Shown here: one piece after another, positions 42,901 through 55,213 of the stretch
How positions within the stretch are numbered: the stretch's first letter is position 1
How the letters are laid out: each line of letters starts with the position of its first letter
From: Phoronis australis
Lineage: Eukaryota; Phoronida; Phoronidae
NCBI GenBank assembly: GCA_002633005.1
Contig: NMRA01000099.1
Coordinates: forward strand, 257,086 to 319,085
Direction: 5' to 3'
DNA: 62,000 nt
Made by a program: the position numbers and the translations under genes
Notes under the pieces: generated by a model
Told to the model about the DNA's origin: nothing
Database searches by the model: none
The model's input: only the letters and a program-made list of their open reading frames with translations

Positions 42901-44500
42901 AGAAGGTATGTAAACCTATATCGTATACAAACCTATGGAGCCGACATTTAATTCACCGAAGTTGCGAACATGAACCTTGACCTTACCTCACAAAACAGTT
43001 ATTGGATTAGACCAATTATTGTTATGAACTTGATCTCAAATTGTTCCTTAGTCAAAATAGATGTGATCTTGCCCTGGAAAGAAACTGCAAATTGTAATTG
43101 CTTGAGAGTGGTTTTTACAAGTTGAGTTGCCACGACTTGTTATTGGATTCACCGAACATGGTCTTTAGCATTGACGAAGCAGCAGTTACTTGTAAGACCA
43201 AACATCACCCTATTGAGAGCAACTTAAAAGTCAGTCAGAAATTAACTTCTGTGACGAAATTTGGATATGTTTCCGCATTGACTACCGCTATGTGCAACAA
43301 TAAAACGTGTCCAATTGCTGTGAACTGACGAAACAATTTCTTTTTTTTTCAAAATTGTACGCCTGTCTGAATTTCTTCGTATTGAATTACATCGGGAACA
43401 ACGAAATTGTGACAGAACTCAGAGCCTGACAATTCAAAAGATGAAGAGCTTATAGACACTAACAGTTTTTCCTGTTTTAAATTGCCAGGTTCTGAGAAAT
43501 CACATTTTCGTTGTTTTTTGATAACGAATATAATCATCTGTGCGCACGTATGTCCGAGGCAATGGCTACAGCCCAATGTTGTGTTTTGTAAGAATATTTA
43601 GCTTTGGGCGACAAAATTGTGAATAATTTGATGATGACGAACCAACAATACTGCTTTCAGTTGATAAAACCGAATTCGATTTTCTGATGGCATTGCAAAC
43701 ATTTCCATTTCAGAGATCCCAAAATCGGTTTCAAGCGGACATCTTTGTCGAAGAATGAACAGCGTTATACTGAAGGTACGCTAAAGGTCTTGACTGGCAA
43801 ATGTTTCATTGTCACAAGAAATTTTCTAAAACAGATCCAGGCAGTTTTCGTAGGTATACTCGTGTGCTTACTTTCGGGGCTGGACCAATAGTTTGCACGA
43901 TTTTCCAAAATAAATCTAGCAAAATAAATCAAGATCTTTTGAGAGGAATATGAAAATGTTTATTTCCGAATATTTATGTGCTAATTTCGATAAAGCTATA
44001 CCCAATTTCTTTGGATTTTACCTGTCAAGCCGCACTTATTCAAAAGTTGTAACAAATATTGTTTTGCAGCTATCATCCAACAATGACACAACAATAGTTA
44101 CTATTTTAAGAACGCCAATTTGTCGTAAGCTATAATTTGATCTATCTTATAGTAATAAGTTATCACTGCGCCACTAGATTACTAGTCACTGAGTAGCACT
44201 TATAATTGCACTCTATCGATTTTTGCAGGAGAAAGTAAGAAGACAAAAAACGACCGAGACAGTGGAACTTGTGAAAATAAACAAAAGGACAAGCACGTGA
44301 ATTTCGACAAAATTCCCAATGCACCTGTCGGACAGAACTCATTTTTCCCTGGACATTATAGACAAAATTTGTTTTTTCCCTTCGTGAGTCCCGCCCAACC
44401 CGTGCCCTCCGGTCCTGTCATGTATGGGGCTTCCCTTGGTGCAGGGCCAATGACGTTTGGTGGGCCATTTAGCTGCTACTCGTCGAGCATAGCCACGTGA
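33720..44500 (+). CDS. Tbx6-like: T-box transcription factor, Tbx6/Tbx16-like (complete, six exons)
   Basis: T-box proteins bind DNA and pattern mesoderm and other tissues. Exons are 33720-33927, 35326-35512, 39209-39476, 42691-42905, 43714-43775 and 44229-44500. Phases agree throughout and give 403 residues. The T domain covers about residues 109-296: [20 protein letters not shown], then [90 protein letters not shown]. The [17 protein letters not shown] stretch and the short spacer before the FRTFIF segment fit the Tbx6/16 class best; Tbx2/3 and Tbx4/5 fit less well. The C-terminus is short (about 100 residues), starting basic and then rich in Pro, Gly and Phe. Confidence 0.93.
34490..34645. 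repeat. MITE in T-box intron 1, ends 'gggcccagttgcataaaa'
   Basis: The left end tgggcccagttgcataaaag is inverted on the right (ttttatgcaacccagccctg). The total length is about 156 bases. Confidence 0.8.
35326..35512 (+). CDS. Tbx6-like: T-box gene exon 2, start of the T domain
   Basis: The acceptor is tgtttattgccag and the donor GTGAGT. After a variable linker it encodes [20 protein letters not shown] and KTGR, the first T-domain strand. The exon break within the GRRMFP motif is the usual T-box position. Confidence 0.92.
37695..37741. repeat. two tandem copies of a ~24-bp AT-rich unit
   Basis: gcattatattatacatgtat occurs twice in direct order in T-box intron 2. Confidence 0.85.
39209..39476 (+). 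CDS. Tbx6-like: T-box gene exon 3, central T domain
   Basis: The acceptor is tcttcttttcag. It covers [20 protein letters not shown] through [18 protein letters not shown] to NNNLDQSGN. The donor is AAT|GTAGGT. The 3' end of the longer open frame belongs to the intron and its repeat. Confidence 0.93.
39577..41177 (-). mobile_element. dispersed 'gccactagggggc' element, reversed copy in T-box intron 3
   Basis: Read on the minus strand, it starts ACAAGAGCAACGCGGAGCGT and ends at agatgacggcaatatgcacc. The inside is an imperfect tandem series with aaattgccactaggaggc and related words every 200 or so bases, mixed with tttcatgaaaatccgt. Short open frames here are chance. The same start and end are seen in two other places in the window. 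Confidence 0.7.
41682..41816. repeat. hairpin MITE, ends 'tgcaagcccaaattgtcac'
   Basis: The left end tgcaagcccaaattgtcaca is inverted on the right (gtgacaatttgggcctgca). Inside are further caaattgt/acaattt repeats. The total length is about 135 bases. Confidence 0.8.
42691..42905 (+). CDS. Tbx6-like: T-box gene exon 4, dimer and minor-groove region
   Basis: The acceptor is tttattctatag. It encodes [20 protein letters not shown], then the [20 protein letters not shown] segment and [11 protein letters not shown]. The donor is AG|GTATGT. Confidence 0.95.
43714..43775 (+). CDS. Tbx6-like: T-box gene exon 5 (62 nt)
   Basis: The acceptor is catttcag and the donor GTACGC. It encodes the basic stretch [20 protein letters not shown] just after the T domain. 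It is found only by splice-phase matching. Confidence 0.8.
44229..44500 (+). CDS. Tbx6-like: T-box gene last exon
   Basis: The acceptor is gatttttgcag. It begins [10 protein letters not shown] (basic, charged) and becomes rich in Pro, Phe, Gly and Ser before TGA. No known repressor or activator motif is recognised. Confidence 0.85.
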
Positions 44501-44583
44501 ATAAAAACGGGAGTGGCCTTCCGTGCAGTTCATGATTCTTATTGAACAATAGACACGACGATGATCAATGTTTTATGCTGTAA

Positions 44584-44589
44584 AATAAA
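44584..44589 (+). terminator. Tbx6-like: polyadenylation signal of the T-box gene
   Basis: AATAAA 84 bases past the stop codon, followed by a T-rich stretch. Confidence 0.6.
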
Positions 44590-45359
44590 ATGTAATTTTA
44601 ATTAATCTTTATTGGACTAAAATAAGCTATTTTAAAAATAAATTTCTTTGCGGTTAGTTACCTTCTCCTTCCACATAATGGGAAGGGGGCGCTACTCCAT
44701 ACTTTCAAAACCCAGAACGCAGGGCAATCGAGGAAAACTGGTAGACATTGCCAAGTGATGGAGATTCGTATCTGAATTACCCGATATAGACTGCCACAAT
44801 TCTGCAAATCCGAATCATCCAGCCCAGACGACACCGGAGAAACCTTGTCGGAGAGGACAAAACCCCAACCCCAGTTCGTGGCACATTTATACCAACCTCA
44901 GAGGAGCCCTCCGCTCTAATTCGAAGAATCAATACTTTGTATGCAAAATTCTTGTTGACCTTGACCTTGAATAAGACTCACGCTGAAACGATTTTCACCA
45001 TTTCAAACGTCAAAAAGGCTCATTTGACGATTGAATACTCTGAACGCCATTTAAAAACCTTTAATAGTTGTACATGGAAAGTTAAAAACATTATCGTCTT
45101 TTAAAACGTTATACCTTGTCAGTCTTTTAGAACTTTACACAAGTGAAATCCGCAACGGCGTGACGAGCTTGGTCTACCAGGTTTTTCTAAATCAGAACTT
45201 GGTTGACAAGAAAGCCTCTTGAACAAAAAATCCGGTCAAGTCAAAAACACGAAGGACGAGACACGCACAAGTTGTTTTAAAATTTGTCAAGACACAGAGG
45301 CAAACGTGATAAAAACATTAGGATGCACAAAGGAAGTCGGATTCATCCATATGTTGTTG

Positions 45360-47875
45360 AGTTAATAAGAATACACTTGCTAAATTTCCAATGAACTTGA
45401 AAAGAGTTCAGACGCGTAAAATGCCACTAGGGGGCACCGCGGTAGTTGGAACAATCTGAAAATCCACTACAGCAGCCGTGCTCTTGTCAGTAGGAACACG
45501 TCTGCCTATTTTTATAATTATCCTCCGAGCGGAGTAGTGAATATAGAGGCAGACGATAAAAAATAACCAAAATAATAACCAGAGCAACGTGGAGCGTTAA
45601 AATGCGCCCACGAGTGCATTGCAAATGGTGTGCTTTTAGGGTTATTTATTTGTATCATAAAAATAGCTACTAGATGGCGCAAAACATACATTCCATCCGA
45701 AAACAGGAACATGCCATATTTCATAAAAATCTGTCAAGGAACTTCAGAGAAACAAAGAATAACAGAATAAAACGAAACTGCCACTAGTGGGCACAGTGTC
45801 ACTTGGATTCGCCTTTGAAGACACTAAGTTAAACTTAAAAAACTAAAATTGTCACTAGGGGGCAGATCAGTAGTCAGATCTGTCCGAAAGACGTCGTCAT
45901 CCGTAGACAACAACATATAAATACACTTCCTAAATGAAGTAAAGATCCTGCGAACGGTTTAGGAGATAGAGCCATAGACGCAACAAAAACAAAACTGCCA
46001 CTAGGAGGCGCCACAGTAGTCAAAATCGTCGGAAAATCATCGTCAACCGTCCTCTTTATACTAGTAAGCACATACATGCCAATTTTCACAACCATCCTTC
46101 GAGCGGTTTAGTTGATAGAGGGGTGGACGCAAAAAACAGACTCGAAAACAGTAAAAATGGCCACTAGGTGGCGTAAACTACTTCGAATCCATCCGAAAAC
46201 GGGAGGATAGCGTCATCTCAATAATAGGTGCGTGTACATACCAAATTTCATGAAAATCCGTTCAGGACTTTTGAAGATACAAAGGTAAGCGTAAAAATTA
46301 AAATTGCCACTAGGGGGCACACCGGTAGTCAGATCCGTCCGAAAGTTGACTCATACCGTCTCATTCACGAATGGAACATATGTGCCAAATTTCATGTTTT
46401 GGAGATACAGCAGCGGACACCGGACGGACGGAGATGACGGCATAATGCGTCCACATATAAATATGTGGGAGCATAAAAATAGCGATAGATGACACAGAAC
46501 ACGTGACGTAGAATGCATCCCAAAACGGAAAGGTGTTATCGTCTTCACACTAGTTGTTTGCCAATTTTCATGAAAAACCATCAAGTCACAAGTGAAAACT
46601 AAAATTGCCATTAGATGACACAGCGGGAGTCATAGTCATCCAAAAGGCATGGACAGCCGTTGTCACCTTTATAGAAAAACAATTGCAAAATTTCACAACA
46701 GTACTGAGAATTGAAGAAATACTGTAGTGTCCGAAAACAACATCACCACGAGGTGAGCCACAGAAGTCACATCCGTTCACAAATCAACGTCAACTATAAG
46801 GCTTCTCATCAGGAACACACCTGCTAAATTTTTCATAATTATCATGGTTTGGCAGACAAAGAGGAGGAAACCAAAAACATTGAAAAATAATAAAGACCAC
46901 TAGGTGCCAAAGAATCCTAGAATCCATCCGAAAATGAAATGACATCGACGTATCCTTAACAGAAACCTATTTGCAAAATTTCACAAAAATCCATCAAGCT
47001 CCTAAGATACACAAAAAAAATGAAAGAGCTCCGAGCAAAGCTTGGCGAAATTAACCAAAAAAAAAACACGTTAGAGATGACCAGAAAAGACGACGACAGA
47101 GATGATGACGAAGATGACAGCTATGACGACGATCGTGGCGATGATGGACAAAGCAAGTTATATCATTCATATGACGAACGTAGAGGTCAGAAATCACTAA
47201 GAAATGGGCTAGTCTTGAGCGACATTTGGCGAAATTAACGTCGAAGATATGATGGTGGTGGAGATGATGAACATCATCATAACATTCATATGATGAATTT
47301 AGATGTCATAAATCAATAAGAAATAGGCTACAGTCTAGTTCAATAGAAGCTAAACCAACATCAATGCAGGAAGAGCGCTCAACAAAGGAACAGCGTTATC
47401 AGAAAATCTCAAATACCGGTAACTCGATAAGTAGACGTCCTAGCGAAAAATGGAAAACATCTCCTGAAAGCCCGTTCAAAACTCTATCTAAATTGATAGT
47501 ATCACACAACATAGAGATGAACGAAAAAATATAAAATTGTCGTTGAGTTGCAGTGGTAATCAGATCCGTCAGAAATGTCACAGTAAAATTGCCAAATTTC
47601 ACAAATATCCTGCAATAGATTACGGAGACACAGACGCAGACAGAAAAACGACACCAATCAAGGAACTCCAAAGATACAGAGGCAAACGGAAAAAAATTAA
47701 TTGCCACCAGGGGGCACAGTGGTAACCGGATTGGTCCAAAATTAGTCGCCATCTGTAGTCAGCTTCATATGAACGCATCTGCCACATCTTATGAGCCTGA
47801 AAAGGGTTCAGGAGATACAGCGACAGACGTTGGAGACCCAAACAGAGCTAATAGTAATATTTAATTTGCACCTAC
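45360..47875 (+). mobile_element. cluster of dispersed 'gccactagggggc' elements
   Basis: A full-looking copy starts at 45581 (agagcaacgtggagcg) and ends near 46465 (gatgacggcataatgcgtcc). It is flanked by partial, more decayed pieces of the same series on both sides. The Asp-rich open frame at 47020-47238 is a gat/gac low-complexity run in this cluster and is not believed to be a gene. Confidence 0.65.
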
Positions 47876-47972
47876 ATGTACATACCTGGGCCCATAAGAA
47901 CAACAGGATGATTAAAAGCAGCTTCAGCACACACAAAAAACACTTCAGGGTTCTATCATAAAAACAAATATA

Positions 47973-47978
47973 TTTATT
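47973..47978 (-). terminator. polyadenylation signal of the unrecognised minus-strand gene
   Basis: AATAAA on the minus strand 2.3 kb after the stop codon at 50276. The interval between has no other exon and is A/T-rich, as expected for a long 3' UTR. Nearer signals are possible. Confidence 0.4.
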
Positions 47979-49859
47979 TACATTACAAAACCAAAATCTA
48001 AAAACGAATGCACTTTACATACAATGTACAGGAAGTTGGGAAAGGAAGAAAACTAAAATCCCATTCAATGTACACTTTGACTAGCTCCAATACAAACAGT
48101 ACAGTTTAACTACAACTAACTAGGACAAGGTTTTACTAACTACACAAGCCAAAGGAGGGAAAATGTTATCCAAACACTTTTTTAAATGTATAAGTGAAAG
48201 ATCAATGAAACTGAATCACTGCCTTATACACATTTGCACTATTTTTTATTATCAAACTTTCAAAGTTTAATCCAGTTAATAATCCTCAACTCTCATTGGC
48301 TGTGTCTGAAGAAAGATTTGCTCATGGTTCAGTCTGGTAAGAATCTGCCCAGACTGAATTTAAGATATTAATGTCATTAACAGCTTTGCCATAACATAGT
48401 CATTCTAAGTAATATACATGTAACTAAGTTATGTACCAGTCTTCTATGTACACATTTTTTTTACTTAAATGACAAAAATAACAAAATAACCTTTTTCCAT
48501 GTATAGTATACCCTCTATACAGTACAGATAGATTTCTTATTATGATATTAAAAGTCTCACTGAGAAGGTAGAAACAGGTGTGTACAAATAAAAACACAGA
48601 CTCCTAGGTTCACTTCATGAAAATATTTTCCATATTTTAAGAAAACCCATAGTTTTACACTGACTGGTCTAAACAAATTTGTTTACAGGAACATGCTAGG
48701 AGATGGGATTGCTATGATCATTAGCCGAGTTCAAACTTGATTAACAAAATCATGTACCCAGTGTAACAACAGGACCAGAAAATTTACGAACTTTACAAGT
48801 AAAATGTGTTCACCAGCATAAGCACTGCACAAAAAAAAGAAATGTATCAGTTCAAAATAGGATTACAAGTAAGCATATTTCATCTGTTCTGATGCTGCAG
48901 ATGGGAACAAAATTGTTTTTTCTAGTGTAATTAAGTTAACAGTGGAATATATTGAAGAGCTTTGCCAATTTTGAATACTCAAGGGCAGCACGCGCACCCA
49001 ACACTTTGGGCCTGTCAACTGCTCCAGTGTCGCAAAGATGCACAAAATTTCAGTACTGACATAATCATCTTACCACACTTCTGCATACAATTCTCCAAAT
49101 GCACTATGACTAGACCTGTTGTGAAATAATTAGAAATCACAACTTTCAGAACTGTCGGTGTTCATAAATTTTCCCGGGCACCAGTCAGTCGTCAATAACA
49201 AGTAGCAGCTCGGTGGCTCCGAAACGTCAGGAAAATTATTTTACAGTAAGTTCCCGAAGTTGTGATTTGTAATTTTTTATCATCTAGTTATTCACCTGGA
49301 TGAACGTTAACATTCCTCCTCTACCACCAGAACAGACATGTTACCGCAAGAAAATATATCAAAACTACCCAGGGGTCCTGAATAGTCCAATGACAACGCA
49401 GGACTAAAACACAGAACACCATAGACTAGGACAATTTATACACCTATTCTATTGGCACTGTTAGTTATGTCTAAATTTAGACTAAAGACCCTTCGAGTTT
49501 GTGGCCTTAGGATTCTCCTACTACACTAACTAATGTAGACATTATGATTTTCCACAATAACTGACGTAATTCAGGGAATTGGACTTCTTTTGTGGAAGTA
49601 GTTTTCCAGAGCAGTTCACAAATTTCAGAAACAGATACCTCAGTTCTGATATTTTTGAATTTTACTTATGAAACGCAAAGAGTAAAACAATTCGCAGAAC
49701 ACATTCAGTTTACTTAATACTTTGAATGGCAATATGGAATTTGCTTATTTAAGAAACAAAAAAATGAATTTTAGGTTTGCTTTATTTTATTTCTTACACA
49801 ATTGGCACCAAATATTTTCTGCAAAGCAAGCTCTGAAAAAGACAAGTTCTGTTTGCCAA

Positions 49860-50310
49860 CCAACATCCACACAGAGGATTTAGTGGCCAATAAGCTCTCA
49901 AGACGAAGATTTATTGACCAATCAGCTGTCACAACAAGGATTCAGTGGAAAACCACGAGTTTCTCAACTAAGGTTTCCAAACTAAGACTCATTGAGCAAT
50001 CAGCTGCAGCATGCATTGGTCACTCTGGTCTCACAATGAAGGAGCATGGGCCAATCAGTTCTTGTGATAAATGTCTGTTGGCCATTCAGATTTCACAATG
50101 AATACTCTTTGATAATTAAGTTTGGTGAATGAATGAAGAGTTTTTGAAATTGAGTAGCTTTCCTGAAGATTCACCATCCAATCAGAAGCCCAAGGCATTG
50201 TCAATCACCTCTCATGATGAACATCTATTGGTCAATCACTAATTCCAAGGGTAATGTTCATTGGTCAATCAACTCTCATGAAGAAGACTCATTGGCCAAT
50301 GCTTGTCGTA
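49860..50310. repeat. degenerate repeat of 'attggccaatcag' units spanning stop codon and 3' UTR
   Basis: About eleven spaced copies of (a)ttgg/acc-caatca occur, each followed by a variant of gctctcatgatgaag. The unit nearest the gene includes the last codons and the stop (minus-strand TTGGCCAATGAGTCTTCTTC). Confidence 0.75.
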
Positions 50311-53300
50311 CACAGGCTTCTAGCAATTCATCAACTTGTTCTGTGTCTGCCTCGGAATCAATGTCAAAATCCTAGACAAGAAAAATCATATTGATAAAAA
50401 TGGGCCAATAGATTCACTTGCAGTCCAATCTATTACTGGATATACAAAAACACTAAAGCACAGCAAGAAACAATGACTTCTCGTGTACTACAACACAAGC
50501 ATATGTTAATCCCAAACTACAAACCACATGTTGGCCACATCACATGACCTAACATAGTTTCATAAAGATTTCTGCCCCAACCGGGACCTGGGACCTTCTG
50601 CTATCCGCGCTGACACTCTAGTCCTCTGAGCCATTGGGACCACCAGTCAAACACAAACTTAATAGTGAACATCCTGCCCTTGAACTCCTAAGTGGATATG
50701 AATAATTATGTAAATCGCAATTATTTTTTAGTATGGTGTGCACGCCACCTGTTGGCCACATCACATGACCTAACATAAGGTGACGTGCGGACAAGACTTT
50801 TTGTGATCTACATTTCCATGCTGGTATACACATTCATATACACTCCGGAGTTCAAGGGTGGGATGCCCACTACTACGTCTGATTGGATTTCTGTGTTCGA
50901 TCCATGTTCCTGATGGCTCGTTGGAGTAGAGCGATTGCACGATTAACAGAAAGTCCTGGTTTTGAGTAGTGTCGCTAATTTTTTTTCAGACTTATAAATG
51001 TTTGTGATCTATAGTAATGTTGCACGCTGGTTTAAGATTAACACATTCATGAAGAGACAAGGATCACTCTGTAAAAGTAAACAGGTGCGCTATACTCCAG
51101 TCGTTAATCAGCATGAGAATAGAGTACTCAGTGCTTACAAATACCACATAAAGTACCTCCTAAAGAAAAAGATGGTTATGAAACTCACCACAGACAACTA
51201 TTACAAACAAGAGACACAAAGTGACCACGGCAAAAAACTACCATTCTGGTATCAGCTTTCACGACTACGTTACTCATTTCCATGACAACAGATTTAAATT
51301 CCATAACACACTGTTGACTTACAATTCTCAGTATTCTAGCTTCCCAAAATCATGAACATGACTTAAAATTTTAAAAGAAAATAATCAATTTAAAGTGATC
51401 AATGTACTTTCAGTGTTTAGCAAAATAACACCACAGTTTCCCAATAGCATAGTGGTCACATGCCATCTTTGAGATACAAAGAGGGCACCGTCCAAAGCTC
51501 GGGTTTAAGTGGTACAAAACAGTGTAAAGGGTATTGAGTATTACCTCATTTATTGTTTTCAGTAACTTTGCAATCATCCTGCGGACGCTGGATAACTTTT
51601 CTTTAGCAGCCTGGGCTTCATTGCGATATGTGGTTGCATCATTTTGAAAGTTATTGACAAGCTGGAAATATAGAATGAACAGCAACACAATCAGATTCAC
51701 AACCACAGAAACTAAGCGACTGCCTCTAGAATGTCACATAAACCTGTATCTTGCGCCATCTTTAAGAAATTTTCCTTTTCTCTGCAATAACATTTGGGAG
51801 TTTGCAGTTCCACATTTTACCACATTTCCTATGGACTTCATGTTGTAAACTGGTTGCTTCTGGGGCAAGATTTGTTCAAAATTGGGAATTCAGACTTGAC
51901 CCAATTGGAGACCACGACCTTCAAATTTGTTAAGGACTCTCATTGAAAATAATTTTATTATCGTGAACATGCCCCACAGTCTGAGCAGGAGAAGTGGGAC
52001 GTCATCATCTTGCTACACTACCTCACATAAAGTCTTAAGCACGTGAATGCCAGCACAAGGTTTTCCAAGCATCAAAGGGGTTCTCACTGTGCTGCAGGTA
52101 GGCTACATGTCGTCAGTGATATTGAGACAAAAATCCTCTTGCAAAAGGTCCACTGATATGATTTCGAATCTGACAACAAAGACAAAACGAACTAATAAGT
52201 GTGAACTCTTCTGTCGAATACTTACACTTCTCAGGCCCTTCTCGTAGTGGTCAAAGAAGTCGTCCAGAGCAAAGGAGGCCAGCTCCTGAGGTGGGAGGTT
52301 AGACACCTCCTCCTTGTCCATCACCCAATTGGGGGGCAGGAAGTAACGCAGACAGGTCCTGCAAATCAAAGGGTACACTCAAACAGACCATGAGGAGAGA
52401 TCAGAGAACAAGAAAGAGAGCAGAGAGGTCTTCTGCGTTGGGTTTGAAGAGTCACCCTATCAGACATTTTCTAAACCAACAACATTGGTGCTACTTCTTT
52501 ACCACAAGACAATAACATGGACAAAGTTTTTTTTTCAAAAAAACAGGACAATGTTTCCACACTCAGTTACAGTGAAGCCACATTTGTTGAGACTATAGCG
52601 CTGAAAACACAGCCTCTTTCGCATTTGACAGCATTCAAGCTCAATTGAATGCAACATCTACCTGTAGCCTGTAGCGAGATCCTCAGTCAGTTTGTCCAAC
52701 AAAGGCTCCTTGTCCTTGGTAGAGGACGAGGGGGTTTCACTGGTTACTTCCTGGGATGAGAGAAATGGCGAAGAGCGTGGGACAGAGGGCTTCTTCTGAA
52801 AATAGACAAAATGATACGATGAAGATAGTGATAAAGTATCTCGAGATGTAGCAGGAATTATTAAACACGCAATTTTTGGTTTTTCGGTATTTTCACTCCA
52901 CATCCCATTTTCTTCTCCTGTTTAGATATAGCACTGTCTGTGACCTACTTTCCATGGATTGTGCTTATCAGGATCTACCCGTCAGAGTGTACCTGTCGTG
53001 CACACAGTACCTGTCACGCACACAGTACCTGTCACGCACACAGTACCTGTCATGCACATAGTACCTGTCATACACACTGGCTGCAAAAGGGCAGATTAAT
53101 CAACCACAATTTTCAAAGAAATTCACAACATTCTGTTCCCCCAATTATTACAAAACACACCTGGATTAAAAAAGAATTATCCTGTTCTATTAATATGGCA
53201 ACCACAAAAAATGACAGCCTCGAATTATAGAAATCCTCTGTTCAACAAGGGCATTTGAAAAATCCTGTTATGCATGCCCTCGATGCCATATCGCATGCAA

Positions 53301-54471
53301 ATTAGTGCCAATCTGCTGTCAAAGTCAATGAGAAACTCAGCGGATTCCCACAGCCAAGGTTGTGCCTATCTGCTGATGCAGTTGGCAGCGAGCACACGAA
53401 TTAAACATGTCATCAAGTCAGAATTCATTGTTGAAAAGCTCACTTTTCCAATTAAGCACACGGCAGACTATTAAGTGTGATGTTACTAAATTCAGTGAAA
53501 ATACAAAGAAAGAATTATGCCGCGCCAACAAAATTTTCACACCAGAACTCTATAAATTTCTTGTTGTGACTTTGAAAATCAGATTACAGTAGAAATTCTC
53601 CTGATTGGGACAGTGAAAATTTATGTAACTTTCCGGCATTTATTAAGCAAGTCAAAGCATGATTTTCTCACTTCGACTTAAAAATGATGTCAAGGGCAAA
53701 AAAATCTCCTGGCGTCTACACTTTGGTACAAAATATTTACACAATCAATCAAAAGCTCTCTTCTCAAGATGGTACGGTAATATTATGTGGCCTTGAAATT
53801 GTTGTCAAGGTCACCAAAACTTCACAGGAGTAAACATCTTTCACATTACACAGTTATATAAATAAAAAAAAGAGTCAACCAAGTCAGATAGATGATAGCC
53901 CACAGGAGGTGTAATAACCCGATTACTTCCAGAAATCCAACACCAGTCCGTTGTATCACAACCCATGGTGTTACCAACTATTAATCGAACTATTAAACAA
54001 ATGATCACCAGTCGGTCAGTCACTAGGATTTCCTGACCAATCAAAGCATGGTTATTGAACGGAGAAGTCGTAACTTTGGATATGCATACCACTATTGACA
54101 CACTGCCACCAGCTTCTTGCCTTATCATAAGTCCCGTTTAGACTTTTGACACAACACAACTAACACGGTGCAAGATGATCGGTGTCAAGCGGTCATTTAC
54201 ATACACGCACGTATGCACACACAACTCAGAAACGGTGGCAAGGCGGCAGTTGTGGAATGTGGAGTGATCATGCAGAAAGGATCAAATGGCGGGAGTCACG
54301 ACTTATTAATAAATTTGTTGCTTCGAAGAGTTTTTTGATCACATGATTAACGCTCGATCATCTCGTTCCGTGCCTGCTGATCCGTGTCAACTTTTGTAGT
54401 GTAAACAAGACTACAAACATACCTGCTTGCTTCCTTTGGTAATCCTCAATTCTTTACTGTTACTGTCGATC
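50276..54471 (-). CDS. unrecognised conserved-looking protein, C-terminal five exons
   Basis: The exons are 54471-54423, 52795-52662, 52358-52226, 51661-51545 and 50371-50276 (stop TGA). All are in phase and all have good GT-AG sites, giving about 176 residues. In order: a basic stretch (KELRITKGSKQKK); a Ser/Thr/Pro-rich linker; a folded-looking segment LRYFLPPNWVMDKEEVSNLP, then ASFALDDFFDHYEKGLR; a helix or coiled coil (EAQAAKEKLSSVRRMIAKLL); and an acidic C-terminal helix DFDIDSEADTEQVDELLEAC. I do not recognise the family. The visible start is mid-protein, because the 49-nt exon begins in phase 2. The pattern of purifiable helices and charged ends suggests a scaffold or complex subunit, but that is a guess. 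Confidence 0.7.
50572..50643 (-). repeat. decayed tRNA-derived SINE head
   Basis: Read on the minus strand, TGGTCCCAATGGCTCAGAGG and a following GGTCCCAGGTCCCGG resemble tRNA A- and B-box regions. It is too diverged for a tRNA call. Confidence 0.4.
52985..53075. repeat. five tandem copies of an 18-bp unit
   Basis: The unit acctgtcacgcacacagt is repeated in direct order with small changes, in the intron upstream of the exon at 52662-52795. Confidence 0.9.
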
Positions 54472-55079
54472 CTACAATAAAAAATGGACATCTGCATGAG
54501 ATGCGAAACATTAAACAAATCACCACTCGTGAAAACACACGGGGGTTCAGGATCAAAAAGATCTTTCAACGCATGTTAAAGAAAAACTGCTTGAAAAGCG
54601 TAATGTACGCAAGCATCAAAAGAACGTCTCCAAAATGCTACGTACACAAGAGCTTTTCAAAACAGGTCAACTACATGGTGCGGTAATTTTCCACTAATTT
54701 CGCACAAAATGAATGAAGTATATATTCCTGATAGTTAGGATGTGCCGGCTGAGTAATCAAGCATTACTAACTAACTGATCGTGTGTGAATTTAATAAAAT
54801 GTGGCCTAGGTGTTGCCAACACGATCCAGTAAACAGTAACTATGTTACTATATCCTGTTCCAATATAATAGTACATTATCCCTTCATTGGTGAAACAATC
54901 TTTTAGCATATCGGTCTGAGTGACACCACACTCAATACAAGCAGCATGAGATATCTGACATGAATGGAAGAATTAAATGGTGAATATACAATGCTGAGAC
55001 CTTATCAAGACAGTTACAAGGTGTACATTTCTAGAATTCAAATGACAAGGCTATGGCTTGATATTTTCTAAGTGAAAAA

Positions 55080-55213
55080 CTAACTGTGTGCGAATTAGGC
55101 GAGGCAAGACATTCACACTACGTAGCCTCGTGAGAAATAAGTGAAGGATGAAATATTATTTTCCAAAATAATTTTTGTTGTTCAAAATGTGTGCAAAATA
55201 AGAGAATTACTGT
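55080..55213. repeat. MITE-like fragment, 'gtgtgcgaatta ... gtgcaaaataagagaattactgt'
   Basis: The right end (gtgtgcaaaataagagaatt) belongs to the same family as 25209-25462. The left end is decayed. Confidence 0.4.

Noticed and set aside
47020-47238. Asp-rich frame of 72 codons.
   Set aside because: It is a gat/gac low-complexity run within a decayed repeat cluster, with no splice or family evidence.
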